Source of the DNA: a virus
Direction: 5' to 3' (one strand)
IMG/VR virus record: IMGVR_UViG_3300035698_011651
Location: 1 to 64,000 of that record
Length of the DNA stretch: 64,000 nt
Part shown: positions 45,478 to 53,907 of the stretch, piece by piece
How the letters are laid out: the number at the start of each line of letters is the position of its first letter
How positions within the stretch are numbered: the stretch's first letter is position 1
The notes under the pieces: generated by a model
The model's database searches: none
Told to the model about the DNA's origin: nothing
The model's input: the letters and a program-made list of their open reading frames with translations, nothing else
Program-made: the position numbers and the translations under genes

Positions 45478-46472
45478 TAGTTTTAAAGCACATACTATGT
45501 CCAGGCGATATTGCTGTTATGACGGTAGTGCCCAGGGAGATTTATAGGCAGTATCCTGGTAAGTTTGAGATAGCTGTGCAGACCAACCACCCAGATATCT
45601 GGAGTGGCAATCCATTTATTACCAGACACTTCGGGGCCAAGGCTACACTCCCTTCTACCGCTAAGGTGGTAAAAATCGCATACGATGTTAAGTTAGCACA
45701 CACAGGTAGGCATCACTTTATGCATGCGTATCTGCAGAAAGCTGTGGATATGTTGAAGCCCCACGGTATAACGTCATTGCCACTTACTGAGCTCCGGCCG
45801 TGCATTCAGTTGAAGGAGGAAGAGAAGGAGGCCAGGCCGTTACGCGGGGAGCCTTATTGGCTTATCTGTACGGGGGGTAAATACGATTATACTCCTAAGT
45901 GGTGGGACCCAGAGTCGTGGCAAAAGCTTGGGTTAATGCTGGCATTTGAGCCATCAGTTCCGCGGCTTATACAAGTTGGCAAGACAGATGATGCCTTCCA
46001 TCCGTGTGTTAAGAGCGCCATGGATTATAGAGATAGGAGCACTCTGAGAAATTTGATATGGTTGGTGGCGCACTCTTCTGGTGTAATATGCGGGGTAACT
46101 ATGATCATGCACTTAGCCGCGGCGTTTCAAAAACCGTGTGTTGTTGTAGCTGGTGGTAGAGAGCCTTGGTGGTGGGACAGTTATGATAAGCGTATGCTTA
46201 AACGATTCCTTCCTGATGTACCTGACAAATTTAAACATTTAATCAACACTATGATTCCCCACATTTATCTAGATACTCTTGGTAAACTTCCATGTTGTAA
46301 GGATGACGGGTGTTGGAAAGCAAGTCTAATCGATAAGAATGATCGTCCGTGTTCTAATGTGGTGTTGAAAGATAAGTACGCGGGCCCCAGTATAAACCTG
46401 GCATTGTGTATGAAGCGGATAACGCCTACACAGGTATTAGAGGCTGTAATGACTTACGTGAAAGGGGTTTAA
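45474..46472 (+). CDS. GT family 9 (heptosyltransferase-like) glycosyltransferase
   Basis: 332 residues, ATGA-coupled to the methyltransferase-like gene. N-terminal LKHILCPGDIAVMT resembles the KxxxxGD motif of ADP-heptose:LPS heptosyltransferases. The C-terminal half has YWLICTGGKYDYTPKWW, then HSSGVICGVTMIMHLAAA and PCVVVAGGREP, the donor-binding pattern of GT9 (DTGxxHLAAAL equivalent). A Cys-rich tail (CCKDDGCW) is unusual. Donor and acceptor are unknown. It forms a sugar-modification group with neighbouring genes. Confidence 0.75.
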   Translation: MIVLKHILCPGDIAVMTVVPREIYRQYPGKFEIAVQTNHPDIWSGNPFITRHFGAKATLPSTAKVVKIAYDVKLAHTGRHHFMHAYLQKAVDMLKPHGITSLPLTELRPCIQLKEEEKEARPLRGEPYWLICTGGKYDYTPKWWDPESWQKLGLMLAFEPSVPRLIQVGKTDDAFHPCVKSAMDYRDRSTLRNLIWLVAHSSGVICGVTMIMHLAAAFQKPCVVVAGGREPWWWDSYDKRMLKRFLPDVPDKFKHLINTMIPHIYLDTLGKLPCCKDDGCWKASLIDKNDRPCSNVVLKDKYAGPSINLALCMKRITPTQVLEAVMTYVKGV

Positions 46473-46473
46473 A

Positions 46474-46650
46474 ATGAATACAGTATTGTGTGACATCTGG
46501 ATTGAGACAGGCCACCTCGCCAGCAGGACAATGAAGTTTAGTGAGGATAGCGTAGAGTCAATGGAGGATAAGCGAGCTGACATTGTTGACCACGCAAAGT
46601 CTATAAAAGCTAATATAGATAAGCTTATCTCATTACTGCCGGTGGCATAG
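46474..46650 (+). CDS. Unknown 58-residue protein
   Basis: A short frame between two well-supported genes, with AAGGGG 7 bases before the ATG. Its last base is the first base of the next GTG start (TAGTG). The product is helical and acidic. It fills the only gap in this operon and is accepted on that basis. Confidence 0.55.
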   Translation: MNTVLCDIWIETGHLASRTMKFSEDSVESMEDKRADIVDHAKSIKANIDKLISLLPVA

Positions 46651-47474
46651 TGAAACGTTATATAAAAACTCTCATTGATAGAAAACACATGGTGCGAGAC
46701 GGTACTGGATGGCGCCGCGTGGGTTACTCTGAGTCTATAATGAGTCAGTTTGACCGTTGGAGGCTGGACAGCGAGACCTCTAAGCGGTCGGTTAAGATTG
46801 TAAATTTCAAGCTGCATGATTTTGTTGCCGGCATAGAAGATATGAAAGCGACAGAATGTTTTCCATGCCACGTGGCTATCATTCAGTATATAATGCTTGA
46901 TGAAGCAGCTAAGTATGGTGTGGTGGATAAAGTGGTAGAGGCATTACCGCATCATGCTATGTTGTATGATAAGATTCGTAAGAACTTTTTCAACGTACAG
47001 CGCACTGGCCGTGTGTTGTGTCCTAAGGTATCGCCATTGCTTACGTTCTTTGCCATGGATGCGGATATTGATGCTTTAGGTCCTGATGTAGACTGTTGCG
47101 ACCTGCCTCTACCTGCAAATATATATGACTACGTAGTTTATGACAATGTGCTGTTTGATTGTACTAACCCACATGAGGCTATATTGTCTGCTAAACGTGT
47201 ATTGCAGCGTGGCGGTCACCTAATCATAACTGAACAGTTGTTTGGGCCGGTTACTGGTCGCACCTGGTGGCGCCTCACCCCAAGTATGCTTAGGAAGATG
47301 CTTGAGGGGTTCAGAGAGATATATCTAAATACATGGGGCGGCCCTAGAGCTTTAATGCACACCGTCATGAGTAATGGCGGGTGGGACCCTATGCATCCTG
47401 ACACCCTTAAAGAAGTGCTTAACGAGCACGACCCGCGGTGGCCATTATATGTGTGGGCTATCGCAGTTCGGTAA
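46650..47474 (+). CDS. Methyltransferase-like protein (Methyltransf_11 type)
   Basis: 274 residues from GTG overlapping the previous stop. The C-terminal half shows the late half of a class I methyltransferase: CCDLPLPANIYDYVVYDNVL (strand 4 region), CTNPHEAILSAKRVLQRGGH and LIITEQLFGP. This recalls the DLPFxdxsFDvV...LxEixRVLKPGG pattern. A clear glycine-rich motif I is not evident, so SAM binding is uncertain. Substrate unknown; the neighbouring GT9-like and methyltransferase genes suggest glycan modification. Confidence 0.65.
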   Translation: MKRYIKTLIDRKHMVRDGTGWRRVGYSESIMSQFDRWRLDSETSKRSVKIVNFKLHDFVAGIEDMKATECFPCHVAIIQYIMLDEAAKYGVVDKVVEALPHHAMLYDKIRKNFFNVQRTGRVLCPKVSPLLTFFAMDADIDALGPDVDCCDLPLPANIYDYVVYDNVLFDCTNPHEAILSAKRVLQRGGHLIITEQLFGPVTGRTWWRLTPSMLRKMLEGFREIYLNTWGGPRALMHTVMSNGGWDPMHPDTLKEVLNEHDPRWPLYVWAIAVR

Positions 47475-47480
47475 ACTATT

Positions 47481-47855
47481 ATGACAAACGAGAAACCTGT
47501 ACGGTCAAAGTGGCGTATCACAGAGCACCGGAGACTGCGGTTATGTGTTTGCTGCGGCATAGAGTTTGCAAGCACAGGATCAGCAAACCGTTACTGTATT
47601 GTTTGTTTAAAGCGTGAGGCCGAAGCGAGAGCTCGGCCTTTCTCAATGGATAGCGATCGCAGGGAGTTGTTAAAGGAGTTTCTTAGTGATTTTGATGATG
47701 ACATGTCGGATAGGCGACATAGAGAGAAGAAGCACGATGATAAGTTGAGGGAGTCTAGGCAGAAGAAGATTCTAAATAATAAGGCGCCAATAAATCCTGT
47801 TGTTGTTGTTAAAGAAAATAATAACTTGGATGTTGATTATTCATCCAAAGAATAA
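47481..47855 (+). CDS. Small zinc-ribbon protein with basic tail
   Basis: 124 residues. C22/C25 and C39/C42 form a compact zinc ribbon, followed by an Asp/Arg/Lys-rich charged stretch (about 55-100) and an Asn-rich end. Likely nucleic-acid or protein binding. No clear family. Confidence 0.65.
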   Translation: MTNEKPVRSKWRITEHRRLRLCVCCGIEFASTGSANRYCIVCLKREAEARARPFSMDSDRRELLKEFLSDFDDDMSDRRHREKKHDDKLRESRQKKILNNKAPINPVVVVKENNNLDVDYSSKE

Positions 47856-47881
47856 TATAATACAGACCGCTGGAGGAGTGA

Positions 47882-48805
47882 ATGTCTGAGTTAACTTACG
47901 ACCCTGATTGGGAGCCGTTAGAAGTAGCTCCTGTAAATCCATATAAACCAGCTATATTTTGGAACCGTAAAGAGCTGCGCAGGATGCGCCATAAGCTGCG
48001 TACTGTTTTGTCTGATTTTGCTGGACTTAGGATTGAGGGAGAAACACGGTTAGAGGTAATAGAGGCTATATGCAAAACTTTAAGGCTATATAATAGTTTT
48101 TCTATTAGCGATAGTCTTAGTTATTATGAGGGATCAGATCTCACTGTAGATGTAATTGATGAGATAAGCTGGCAGTTCCCTGGCAACAAACCAAGACTTG
48201 CGGAAGGTGAGGCAATACGTAGGTTAAAGGCGCAGCCAGAAGTGGAGTGGGTTCTTGGTCGTGTTATAGCGACACGCCTTCTGTCAAAGGTTGGTTGGAG
48301 TAAATCGCCTGGGTTTGCAATAAAGTATTTTGTATATACTGGACATTTGGCTGGACGTACATTTGTGAAAGAGTGGGTTGAAGGGTACGCCCCTACTGTA
48401 GCGCGTTGGTGGGGTCTGCCTAGAAAGAATATGGACTGGTTTGAAGCCCCCTATTTGCTGGGTATGTACTCATACATAAAGTTGTACCCGCCAAGGAAGG
48501 ACGAGTGGATAGCAGAATATAAGCGTAGCTACAATGTAGGAACTCTTAGCAATGAAAATAGAAAGAGGCTTAAAGCTAGGTTTAATGACAGCAGCTGCCC
48601 CCACGGGTATAAGCCTGGCAGATATGAAACATGTATGGACTGTCACTGTGGCTACAGCGGACCAAAAGTAGGTCCCGGTGAATTCTGTGAGCTAGCCGTT
48701 AAGGTATATACCAAGGAGAGATCTAATGGACCCCAAAAGCCCGATAATGCCGTCGCAGCAGTGCAGGCCCAAGGGGCAGCCGAGATGGTATGCGCCGGCG
48801 CGTGA
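47882..48805 (+). CDS. Unknown protein with C-terminal Cys cluster
   Basis: 307 residues, ATG preceded by GGAGGAG. The first 230 residues are Trp/Tyr-rich and helical, and near 240-262 a cluster CPHGY...CMDCHCGY holds four cysteines, likely a zinc site. The last 30 residues are low complexity Ala/Gln and overlap the next gene by 80 bases in another frame. No family recognised. Confidence 0.68.
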   Translation: MSELTYDPDWEPLEVAPVNPYKPAIFWNRKELRRMRHKLRTVLSDFAGLRIEGETRLEVIEAICKTLRLYNSFSISDSLSYYEGSDLTVDVIDEISWQFPGNKPRLAEGEAIRRLKAQPEVEWVLGRVIATRLLSKVGWSKSPGFAIKYFVYTGHLAGRTFVKEWVEGYAPTVARWWGLPRKNMDWFEAPYLLGMYSYIKLYPPRKDEWIAEYKRSYNVGTLSNENRKRLKARFNDSSCPHGYKPGRYETCMDCHCGYSGPKVGPGEFCELAVKVYTKERSNGPQKPDNAVAAVQAQGAAEMVCAGA

Positions 48806-49277
48806 TATTACTGCGTTACTACCAGCGCTTGTTCATCGTGCTTTAATAGAGTGGGAGAAGGATTCCTCTCCTTATCGGTGGTTGCTAATAGACCATAAGG
48901 CTATGTACTCCGATGATGATGTTGGACGGCTGGCTGAGGCCCTGGCTGATTATTTTAGCATTGACTGTGTTAAGGAGTCTACATCGGTAGAGGATGCTTT
49001 CATACGCAGTGGTTTAGATGATATACCTGTTTTATTACGTATGGTTATGTTTAGTATGATTGGTGAGGAGGTGTTTGGCGCTTTCTGGTGGGGTATCCGC
49101 GACGTGACCCTTAAGACGGATGATGAGATTACGTGTTATAGCGAGGCACTCTTGGCTGATAAAGCGTCCACTATAATACGTTATATGAAGATGCCTCCAT
49201 GGAAACGTAGGATGGCTCGGCATTGGGACAGATGTAGGAAGTGGATTGTAAGGAGGCTTACAAGTGATGATTCCTGA
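48726..49277 (+). CDS. Unknown helical protein
   Basis: 183 residues. AAGGAGAG precedes the ATG at 48726, so the 80-base overlap with the preceding gene appears genuine. The body is helical, with Trp residues (FWWGIRD) and a strongly basic C-terminus (WKRRMARHWDRCRKW). Function unknown. It ends 14 bases into the exonuclease gene. Confidence 0.65.
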   Translation: MDPKSPIMPSQQCRPKGQPRWYAPARDITALLPALVHRALIEWEKDSSPYRWLLIDHKAMYSDDDVGRLAEALADYFSIDCVKESTSVEDAFIRSGLDDIPVLLRMVMFSMIGEEVFGAFWWGIRDVTLKTDDEITCYSEALLADKASTIIRYMKMPPWKRRMARHWDRCRKWIVRRLTSDDS

Positions 49278-49905
49278 TAATTATCTAGTTATTGACTTGG
49301 AGACAAACGGACTGGGCAGGAGGGCACACATAGTTCAGTTTGGATGGGCAAGTATTGAGGGCAGGAAATTAAAGTCTTCTGGCGCTGTAATGATACGTCT
49401 ACCTACAGGGGCGTCCATGTCTCCCGGGGCGCAGGATGTTCATAATCTTTCTATTGAGAAGTTAGCGGCTGAGGGTAAAGATCCTAAGGAGACTATAGCA
49501 GCTATTCATGAGTTTGTGAGTGAGAGCTCGGATATCGCGGGGCACAATATTATTAGGTTTGACAGTCGTATTTTAAATGAGAACTTTTTACGGTATGGGC
49601 TGCCAACTATAGATTTCCAGGATAAGGCTTCAGTAATTGATACCGGAGGCCTGTATAAAGCCCGACAGATAGCTAAGCAGAAGCTTGGAAATCATTTTAT
49701 GCGTGCCAGTGAGACACTTTATTCTTACGAGAAGCGTATTGTTAATAGGCGGTTAAGTATAAAGTGGAATTTGAATTTATGTGCTTCTACACTCAACGCG
49801 GGAGAGGTTCGCGGGCATCACGATGCCGAAGAGGACTGTCAGTATGTTTATCGTATTCTTGAAGCCATGCGTGAGCGTGGCTGGTTTGAGGAGCTACTAT
49901 GTTAA
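49264..49905 (+). CDS. DEDDh 3'-5' exonuclease (DnaQ-like)
   Basis: 213 residues. All three exonuclease motifs are present: D11 and E13 in VIDLETNGL (Exo I), D100 in AGHNIIRFD (Exo II), and H186 with D191 in HDAEED (Exo III), so the two-metal catalytic set of the DEDDh subgroup is intact. Length equals that of a stand-alone epsilon/RNase T-type domain. It could proofread, trim ends, or recycle nucleotides. GTG 49264 is 7 bases from GGAGG; the ATG right after it is an alternative start. The stop overlaps the RuvC-like gene. Confidence 0.9.
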   Translation: MMIPDNYLVIDLETNGLGRRAHIVQFGWASIEGRKLKSSGAVMIRLPTGASMSPGAQDVHNLSIEKLAAEGKDPKETIAAIHEFVSESSDIAGHNIIRFDSRILNENFLRYGLPTIDFQDKASVIDTGGLYKARQIAKQKLGNHFMRASETLYSYEKRIVNRRLSIKWNLNLCASTLNAGEVRGHHDAEEDCQYVYRILEAMRERGWFEELLC

Positions 49906-50456
49906 AGCGGTGCATCGCTGGTATAGATCTGGGATTCAGGCATACCGGCATAGTAATTGGGGATCCAGTTAAGTTAACCCTGTCTGGATACGAGGTGATT
50001 AATTCATTGTGTATTCATACTGAGAAAGCTGACAAGAAACATAAGGTTTATGTATCTGATGACGATGTACGATGTTGTCAAGAAATGATAAATAAGCTTG
50101 ATGAGATGATTTCATTACACGAAGTAGCAGCCCTGGCAGTAGAGATGCCGTCTGGCGGAGGTAAGGGGGCGCGCGCACTTAGGTGTATGGGTATGGCCTC
50201 CGGTATGATAGCCGCATATACGGAGATAAAACGGCTGCCTGTTGTGTGGGTACGGCCTGAAGACATAAAGAAGAAAGTTGGAGGCGCAGGGAACGCCTCA
50301 AAGAAAGACATCCAGAACTCGATCAGGGAGTTGTTTCCAGACTTTGAATTGCCAACAGTAGAGAAGAGTAGAGAGCATGTAGCAGATGCCGCCGCGGCTT
50401 TGATAGTAGCCAGGGACACTGATATTTACAAATTATTGGTTATGAAACAGGAGTAA
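49899..50456 (+). CDS. RuvC-family Holliday junction resolvase
   Basis: 185 residues. The RNase H-like fold signature of RuvC is clear: D10 in IAGIDLGFRHTG, E82 in VEMP, a GASG-like helix following (GMASGMIAAY), VRPEDIKKKVGG near 118-128 with NASKKD, and D153 in EHVADAAAAL. These give the acidic residues that cut four-way junctions symmetrically. Length is close to bacterial RuvC. It sits between the exonuclease and a RecA/DnaB-like gene, in a recombination module. In this palindromic genome it is a candidate for resolving cruciform or head-to-head junctions (inference). Confidence 0.88.
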   Translation: MLKRCIAGIDLGFRHTGIVIGDPVKLTLSGYEVINSLCIHTEKADKKHKVYVSDDDVRCCQEMINKLDEMISLHEVAALAVEMPSGGGKGARALRCMGMASGMIAAYTEIKRLPVVWVRPEDIKKKVGGAGNASKKDIQNSIRELFPDFELPTVEKSREHVADAAAALIVARDTDIYKLLVMKQE

Positions 50457-50458
50457 CT

Positions 50459-51550
50459 ATGGACGCCGATGACATTGGGAGCAAAAAGGTTAATGAAGAA
50501 GAGGTTAAGAAGCAGTTGGAGAAAGTTAGCCCAGAAGAAGCGAAGAAACAGAAGCAGTACGCTGAGGAGTTGATGAAGAGATCAGACAAGCTTCTTATGT
50601 CTGATAATGAGGTAAAGAAGTATTCAGCTATATTTTATGCCGGGCAATGTCTGTGCATGTATTCAACGCTGAAGGTTAAGGCGCATCTAGAGAAGCTTAA
50701 TCTTCCTGTTGAGACGGTGCGCGGCATAATGCAGCGTATGTATGAGGAGGCGCAGAAGGGCTCCACGGTAGCCCATCTTAAGCAGTTGGTGGCTAATTAC
50801 GTGATGCCAGTATTGGCTGCTGATAAGAAAAGAATTTATAGCACCGTAGCGGCCAAAGCGGCCGAAGCCAGGGAGAATGGCATACCTTTACCATTTCCAT
50901 ATTTAAATGAGCATATTGGTGGAGGTTTAAAGGCTGGCAAGATACTTGTATTGCAAGGTCTTGAGGAAGCAGTGAAGAAGGCTTTGGAAGCTGTAACTAT
51001 TAATCTGTCAAAGCAGAAGGTAGAATACAGCAGGTTTGTTATGAGCTCTCCAGTCAAAGAGGACAAGCGTTTGATTGGGCGTATATGGTGGGGTAATTGT
51101 GCCGTCAGGAAGGCGGGCGCAAAGGATGTGTTTCGGCCATTCATCAATTCAAAGGCTATTATAATAGATGACATGGAGGCATGTTGTCTAGGCATGGAAG
51201 AGGATAGGGGCCGAAGGCTTAACGTCATAATACGACGTGTGTTACGCGCGATACCTAAAAAGAAACAGTGTGTAGTAATGGGGTTGAAGCAGCCATTGGG
51301 GGGAGACTCGCCTACTACTCATCAAGAGTCTGTACACCTTGTGGATGTAGAGATTAAAGACGGCCAGTTGTTTGTTGCTGGTCAAAAACTTGGGGGAGTA
51401 AAAGATGCAGAAGACAGTGTACTTTCTGGGGTTCAGCCTGAAGCTGAGAAAGAATTGGAAGGATTACATGGAGCAGCCCAAGCTGGGCAACCTGAAGGAT
51501 CCGGAGAAGATAGCAGCAAAGATAGAGGGCCATTGGGCGCGTCTAGCTGA
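50459..51550 (+). CDS. RecA/DnaB-like protein without Walker A
   Basis: 363 residues. The N-terminal 120 are Lys/Glu-rich helices. From about 145 the sequence reads IPLPFPYLNEHIGGGLKAGK followed by ILVLQG, matching the start of RecA/DnaB-type ATPase cores, and IIIDDMEACC near 237-246 resembles Walker B. The loop that should be GxxGxGKT is GLEEAVKKAL, so nucleotide binding is probably lost. The last 50 residues are low complexity. It may be a structural partner of a helicase or recombinase. The end overlaps the next gene by 146 bases. Confidence 0.68.
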   Translation: MDADDIGSKKVNEEEVKKQLEKVSPEEAKKQKQYAEELMKRSDKLLMSDNEVKKYSAIFYAGQCLCMYSTLKVKAHLEKLNLPVETVRGIMQRMYEEAQKGSTVAHLKQLVANYVMPVLAADKKRIYSTVAAKAAEARENGIPLPFPYLNEHIGGGLKAGKILVLQGLEEAVKKALEAVTINLSKQKVEYSRFVMSSPVKEDKRLIGRIWWGNCAVRKAGAKDVFRPFINSKAIIIDDMEACCLGMEEDRGRRLNVIIRRVLRAIPKKKQCVVMGLKQPLGGDSPTTHQESVHLVDVEIKDGQLFVAGQKLGGVKDAEDSVLSGVQPEAEKELEGLHGAAQAGQPEGSGEDSSKDRGPLGASS

Positions 51551-51992
51551 AGGAGGGGTGTATGACTGCCCGTTGGCGTTCGAGCTTGACGAGTGTTGCG
51601 TGATTCGCCCCGATACAGAGAGTCCTACTATTATGACCAGCAATGCTGGTGCAAATCTTGTTAGGTTTATAGCGGGAGCTCCTAACGCCATATTTGTAGG
51701 ACGAAAGATAAAGACTGTGATACGGTCTGTTGCGTATGAGTTGATGCGTAATGACAGCTTTGAGTCATGTAATACTGACTTGTGGTATGATCATCAGTCT
51801 TTTAACGGTGAAATGTATTCTGAAGTACTCTTTGATCCCATTGATATGTTAGTCAGTGGATTCAGGACAGTGATGTCCGAGGAGACGGTATTGTCTTTCC
51901 TTGGCCTTAAGAACATAGACTACTCCAGGGCTGAGAGTGCTGAGGGACGTGCTGAAGTAATAGAGGCAGCTTATATGAAGCTTGGGTCATAG
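51405..51992 (+). CDS. Unknown protein starting inside the RecA-like gene
   Basis: 195 residues. GGGGGAG lies 5-6 bases before ATG 51405, which supports the long overlap, although an in-frame ATG at 51468 with AAGGA is possible. The product is alpha/beta with no motif I recognise. A stem-loop follows directly after the stop. Confidence 0.62.
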   Translation: MQKTVYFLGFSLKLRKNWKDYMEQPKLGNLKDPEKIAAKIEGHWARLAEGGVYDCPLAFELDECCVIRPDTESPTIMTSNAGANLVRFIAGAPNAIFVGRKIKTVIRSVAYELMRNDSFESCNTDLWYDHQSFNGEMYSEVLFDPIDMLVSGFRTVMSEETVLSFLGLKNIDYSRAESAEGRAEVIEAAYMKLGS

Positions 51993-51993
51993 C

Positions 51994-52034
51994 AGCTACA
52001 AGTTCCACCATCTAGGTGGTGGAACTTGTTAGCT
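51994..52034 (+). promoter_or_regulatory. Long stem-loop in leader of next gene
   Basis: AGCTACAAGTTCCACCA and TGGTGGAACTTG-T-TAGCT form 17 base pairs with one bulged T and a 6-base loop. No T tract follows, so it is either an RNA-processing or stability element or a weak terminator. The Shine-Dalgarno of the next gene (52053..52060) is outside the stem. Confidence 0.6.
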
Positions 52035-52064
52035 ATCAGACAGCCTACTAGAGAGGGAGGAACT

Positions 52065-52715
52065 ATGAGTAACGTTGATTTATTGAAAGCAACACATGTT
52101 AGCGATACTGGCAGGGAGCCTGTATTAGCTGAACCCGGGTCTGTAGTAGAAACCAAGGCGGATACTGATAAAGTACAGGCACAGGAGGTTGATCACAAGC
52201 TGGATGTGCTGGCCAAGGATTACTACCTGTTTTCTGTAGCGCCAGTGTATTATGTTACAGGATTTCCTCACGATATAATCAGGCAGTTCATGAACGAGGT
52301 GGGGACCGCGGATGCACACTGCATCTCGTTTGTCAGTAAAGATTCTCATCCAGTGTTTTATGGCAAGGATCAATGGTGCCACGTTATTCAGGGCCTACCG
52401 TGGTCTTTGGTGCGTAGCACTATGGATTCTAATAACAACTTGTTTAAGGCATATGTTCTTACTATGGAGATAGACCAGCTGCCAAGTGAGGGCAAACAGC
52501 GCAGGTATTGGGCCATCAACAGGGAGATAGTACGCATCTGTACTCCTGGAGTTGTATCTTCAGTTGTGCCTATAGATGTATACGTACCAACAGGTTGTGA
52601 CTATAGTGTGTCTACTGTAGTGCAAGCTAACGGAGAGATTGGTTTTGTAAAGCTGCCGCCCGACCCTAAGATCCGCGCTCGGGCTTTGGAATTTTACTCG
52701 CAGGAAGGAAAATAA
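52065..52715 (+). CDS. Unknown protein
   Basis: 216 residues from ATG 52065 preceded by GAGGGAGGA. An acidic, disordered-looking N-terminus (about 1-45) is followed by an alpha/beta domain with several aromatic residues. Ends by overlapping the next start (TAATG). I do not recognise it. Confidence 0.65.
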   Translation: MSNVDLLKATHVSDTGREPVLAEPGSVVETKADTDKVQAQEVDHKLDVLAKDYYLFSVAPVYYVTGFPHDIIRQFMNEVGTADAHCISFVSKDSHPVFYGKDQWCHVIQGLPWSLVRSTMDSNNNLFKAYVLTMEIDQLPSEGKQRRYWAINREIVRICTPGVVSSVVPIDVYVPTGCDYSVSTVVQANGEIGFVKLPPDPKIRARALEFYSQEGK

Positions 52716-52975
52716 TGCTTATTAATATAAACCCAGCAGCAGCATGGCATTTAAAAGAACAGAAGCAGGGAACAATGGAGGCCCTTGTTTACGAACCATT
52801 GTTCTTTAAGCAACGCAGCAGCGGTAAGATCATGCACACTGGTATGCGCGTAGTCAGTCAGGACAATAAGGGGGTACTCCTTGACATGGCTGTACTTATG
52901 GTTGACGGGGAGACTGGAAAGATTGTCTTGAAGCACCAACCGTTAGAGCCTATAACTGCCCCTATAGACGAATAG
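52715..52975 (+). CDS. Unknown 86-residue beta-rich protein
   Basis: Coupled to the preceding gene by TAATG, with AGGAAGG as ribosome site. The composition of short strands (ALVYEPLFF, VLLDMAVLMV, GKIVLKHQP) suggests a small beta barrel or sandwich. No family recognised. Confidence 0.62.
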   Translation: MLININPAAAWHLKEQKQGTMEALVYEPLFFKQRSSGKIMHTGMRVVSQDNKGVLLDMAVLMVDGETGKIVLKHQPLEPITAPIDE

Positions 52976-52984
52976 GAGATATTC

Positions 52985-53479
52985 ATGGGTCTCGCTGATA
53001 GACGTAAAATAAAGACATTCACAGAAGTAGTAACTAAGACGTTCACGCCCACACATCCAGGGTCAGATCAGGGGGCGTGGAAGTTAGACAACGATACTCC
53101 TATTGATGAGCAAGTAAATCAGTGGGTTGAGAAGGAGGGAGCTGTAATTCTGCAAGTCAGTCCTAGCTGGTCTCAGATGCAGGATCCACTCAAAGATGGC
53201 AGGTTGGTGCGTAGAGCCATAATGAGGTATGTAGTCGTTTATACTGACGAGGAAGAATACTTTGAGTCAGAAGCTAAGGTACGTAAGATGGCTATGCTTG
53301 GGGATACCTCGCAGCCTGTATTCGTTCCAGCAGCAATACAAGAGGCCGAACCAGCCTTACCACCACCAGTGTTGATGGAGCCACCCAATCCTGTAGTGAG
53401 TAACGCTGGGGGCCCTCCCGGTATTGAGACGCTAGATTCAGAGGATGGTAGCTTCTTCAGGGGAGCTAGCAATGTGTGA
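52985..53479 (+). CDS. Unknown protein with Pro-rich tail
   Basis: 164 residues, ATG preceded by AGGAGAT. An N-terminal globular part (1-100) is followed by a Pro/Ala/Glu-rich tail (about 110-150), and the end overlaps the next gene by 8 bases. Function unknown. Confidence 0.62.
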   Translation: MGLADRRKIKTFTEVVTKTFTPTHPGSDQGAWKLDNDTPIDEQVNQWVEKEGAVILQVSPSWSQMQDPLKDGRLVRRAIMRYVVVYTDEEEYFESEAKVRKMAMLGDTSQPVFVPAAIQEAEPALPPPVLMEPPNPVVSNAGGPPGIETLDSEDGSFFRGASNV

Positions 53480-53819
53480 AGGTAGCTCATCTTCCTTATC
53501 AGCGGAGGAATCAGTACCTCAGCCATTGCAGGTTACTGGTGAGAAGCTATACATTGTTGTAGTAAAGAACGGCCCAATGGGCTCCCCAGAGGTACGTGAG
53601 TTTACTGATCTTAAGGAGGGCTTATATACTTTCCATCAGTATCTTGAGAAGCAGAGACGCGGAGAGTTTTTGGGTAGGGTGTGGGCCTTTAAGGGGTACA
53701 TCATTGATTACACAGTACCAATTAGTACGTACAAATTGCGGATAGGTAATAATGAATTAAGGATGTCTGGAGAAGATCCGGACGAATATGTGGGGAAGAC
53801 CGGTGGAATACTGCGCTAA
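53472..53819 (+). CDS. Unknown 115-residue protein
   Basis: ATG 53472 follows GGGGAG; earlier in-frame starts lie within the preceding gene. A Ser-rich beginning (about 4-20) leads to a beta-rich domain with KLYIVVVKNGP. No recognised family. Confidence 0.6.
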   Translation: MCEGSSSSLSAEESVPQPLQVTGEKLYIVVVKNGPMGSPEVREFTDLKEGLYTFHQYLEKQRRGEFLGRVWAFKGYIIDYTVPISTYKLRIGNNELRMSGEDPDEYVGKTGGILR

Positions 53820-53841
53820 AAAATACTCTATAATGCGTTAT

Positions 53842-53907
53842 TATAACTTGGAACCTGTTACCCGGCAGGTTCAGGTTATATCCTCAACGGCCCGCCCGGG
53901 TAGGGCC
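53842..53907 (+). promoter_or_regulatory. Structured leader with two hairpins
   Basis: TATAAC (53842..53847) pairs with GTTATA (53875..53880) and, inside a small internal loop, GAACCTG (53851..53857) pairs with CAGGTTC (53866..53872). A second hairpin pairs GGCCC (53889..53893) with GGGCC (53903..53907). Neither has a T tract. They occupy the 106-base gap before the GTG start at 53926. A TATAAT at 53829..53834 lacks a convincing -35. Confidence 0.55.

Noticed and set aside
53821-53834. TATAAT at 53829 as a promoter
   Set aside because: No acceptable -35 at 15-19 bases upstream; left as part of the leader only.
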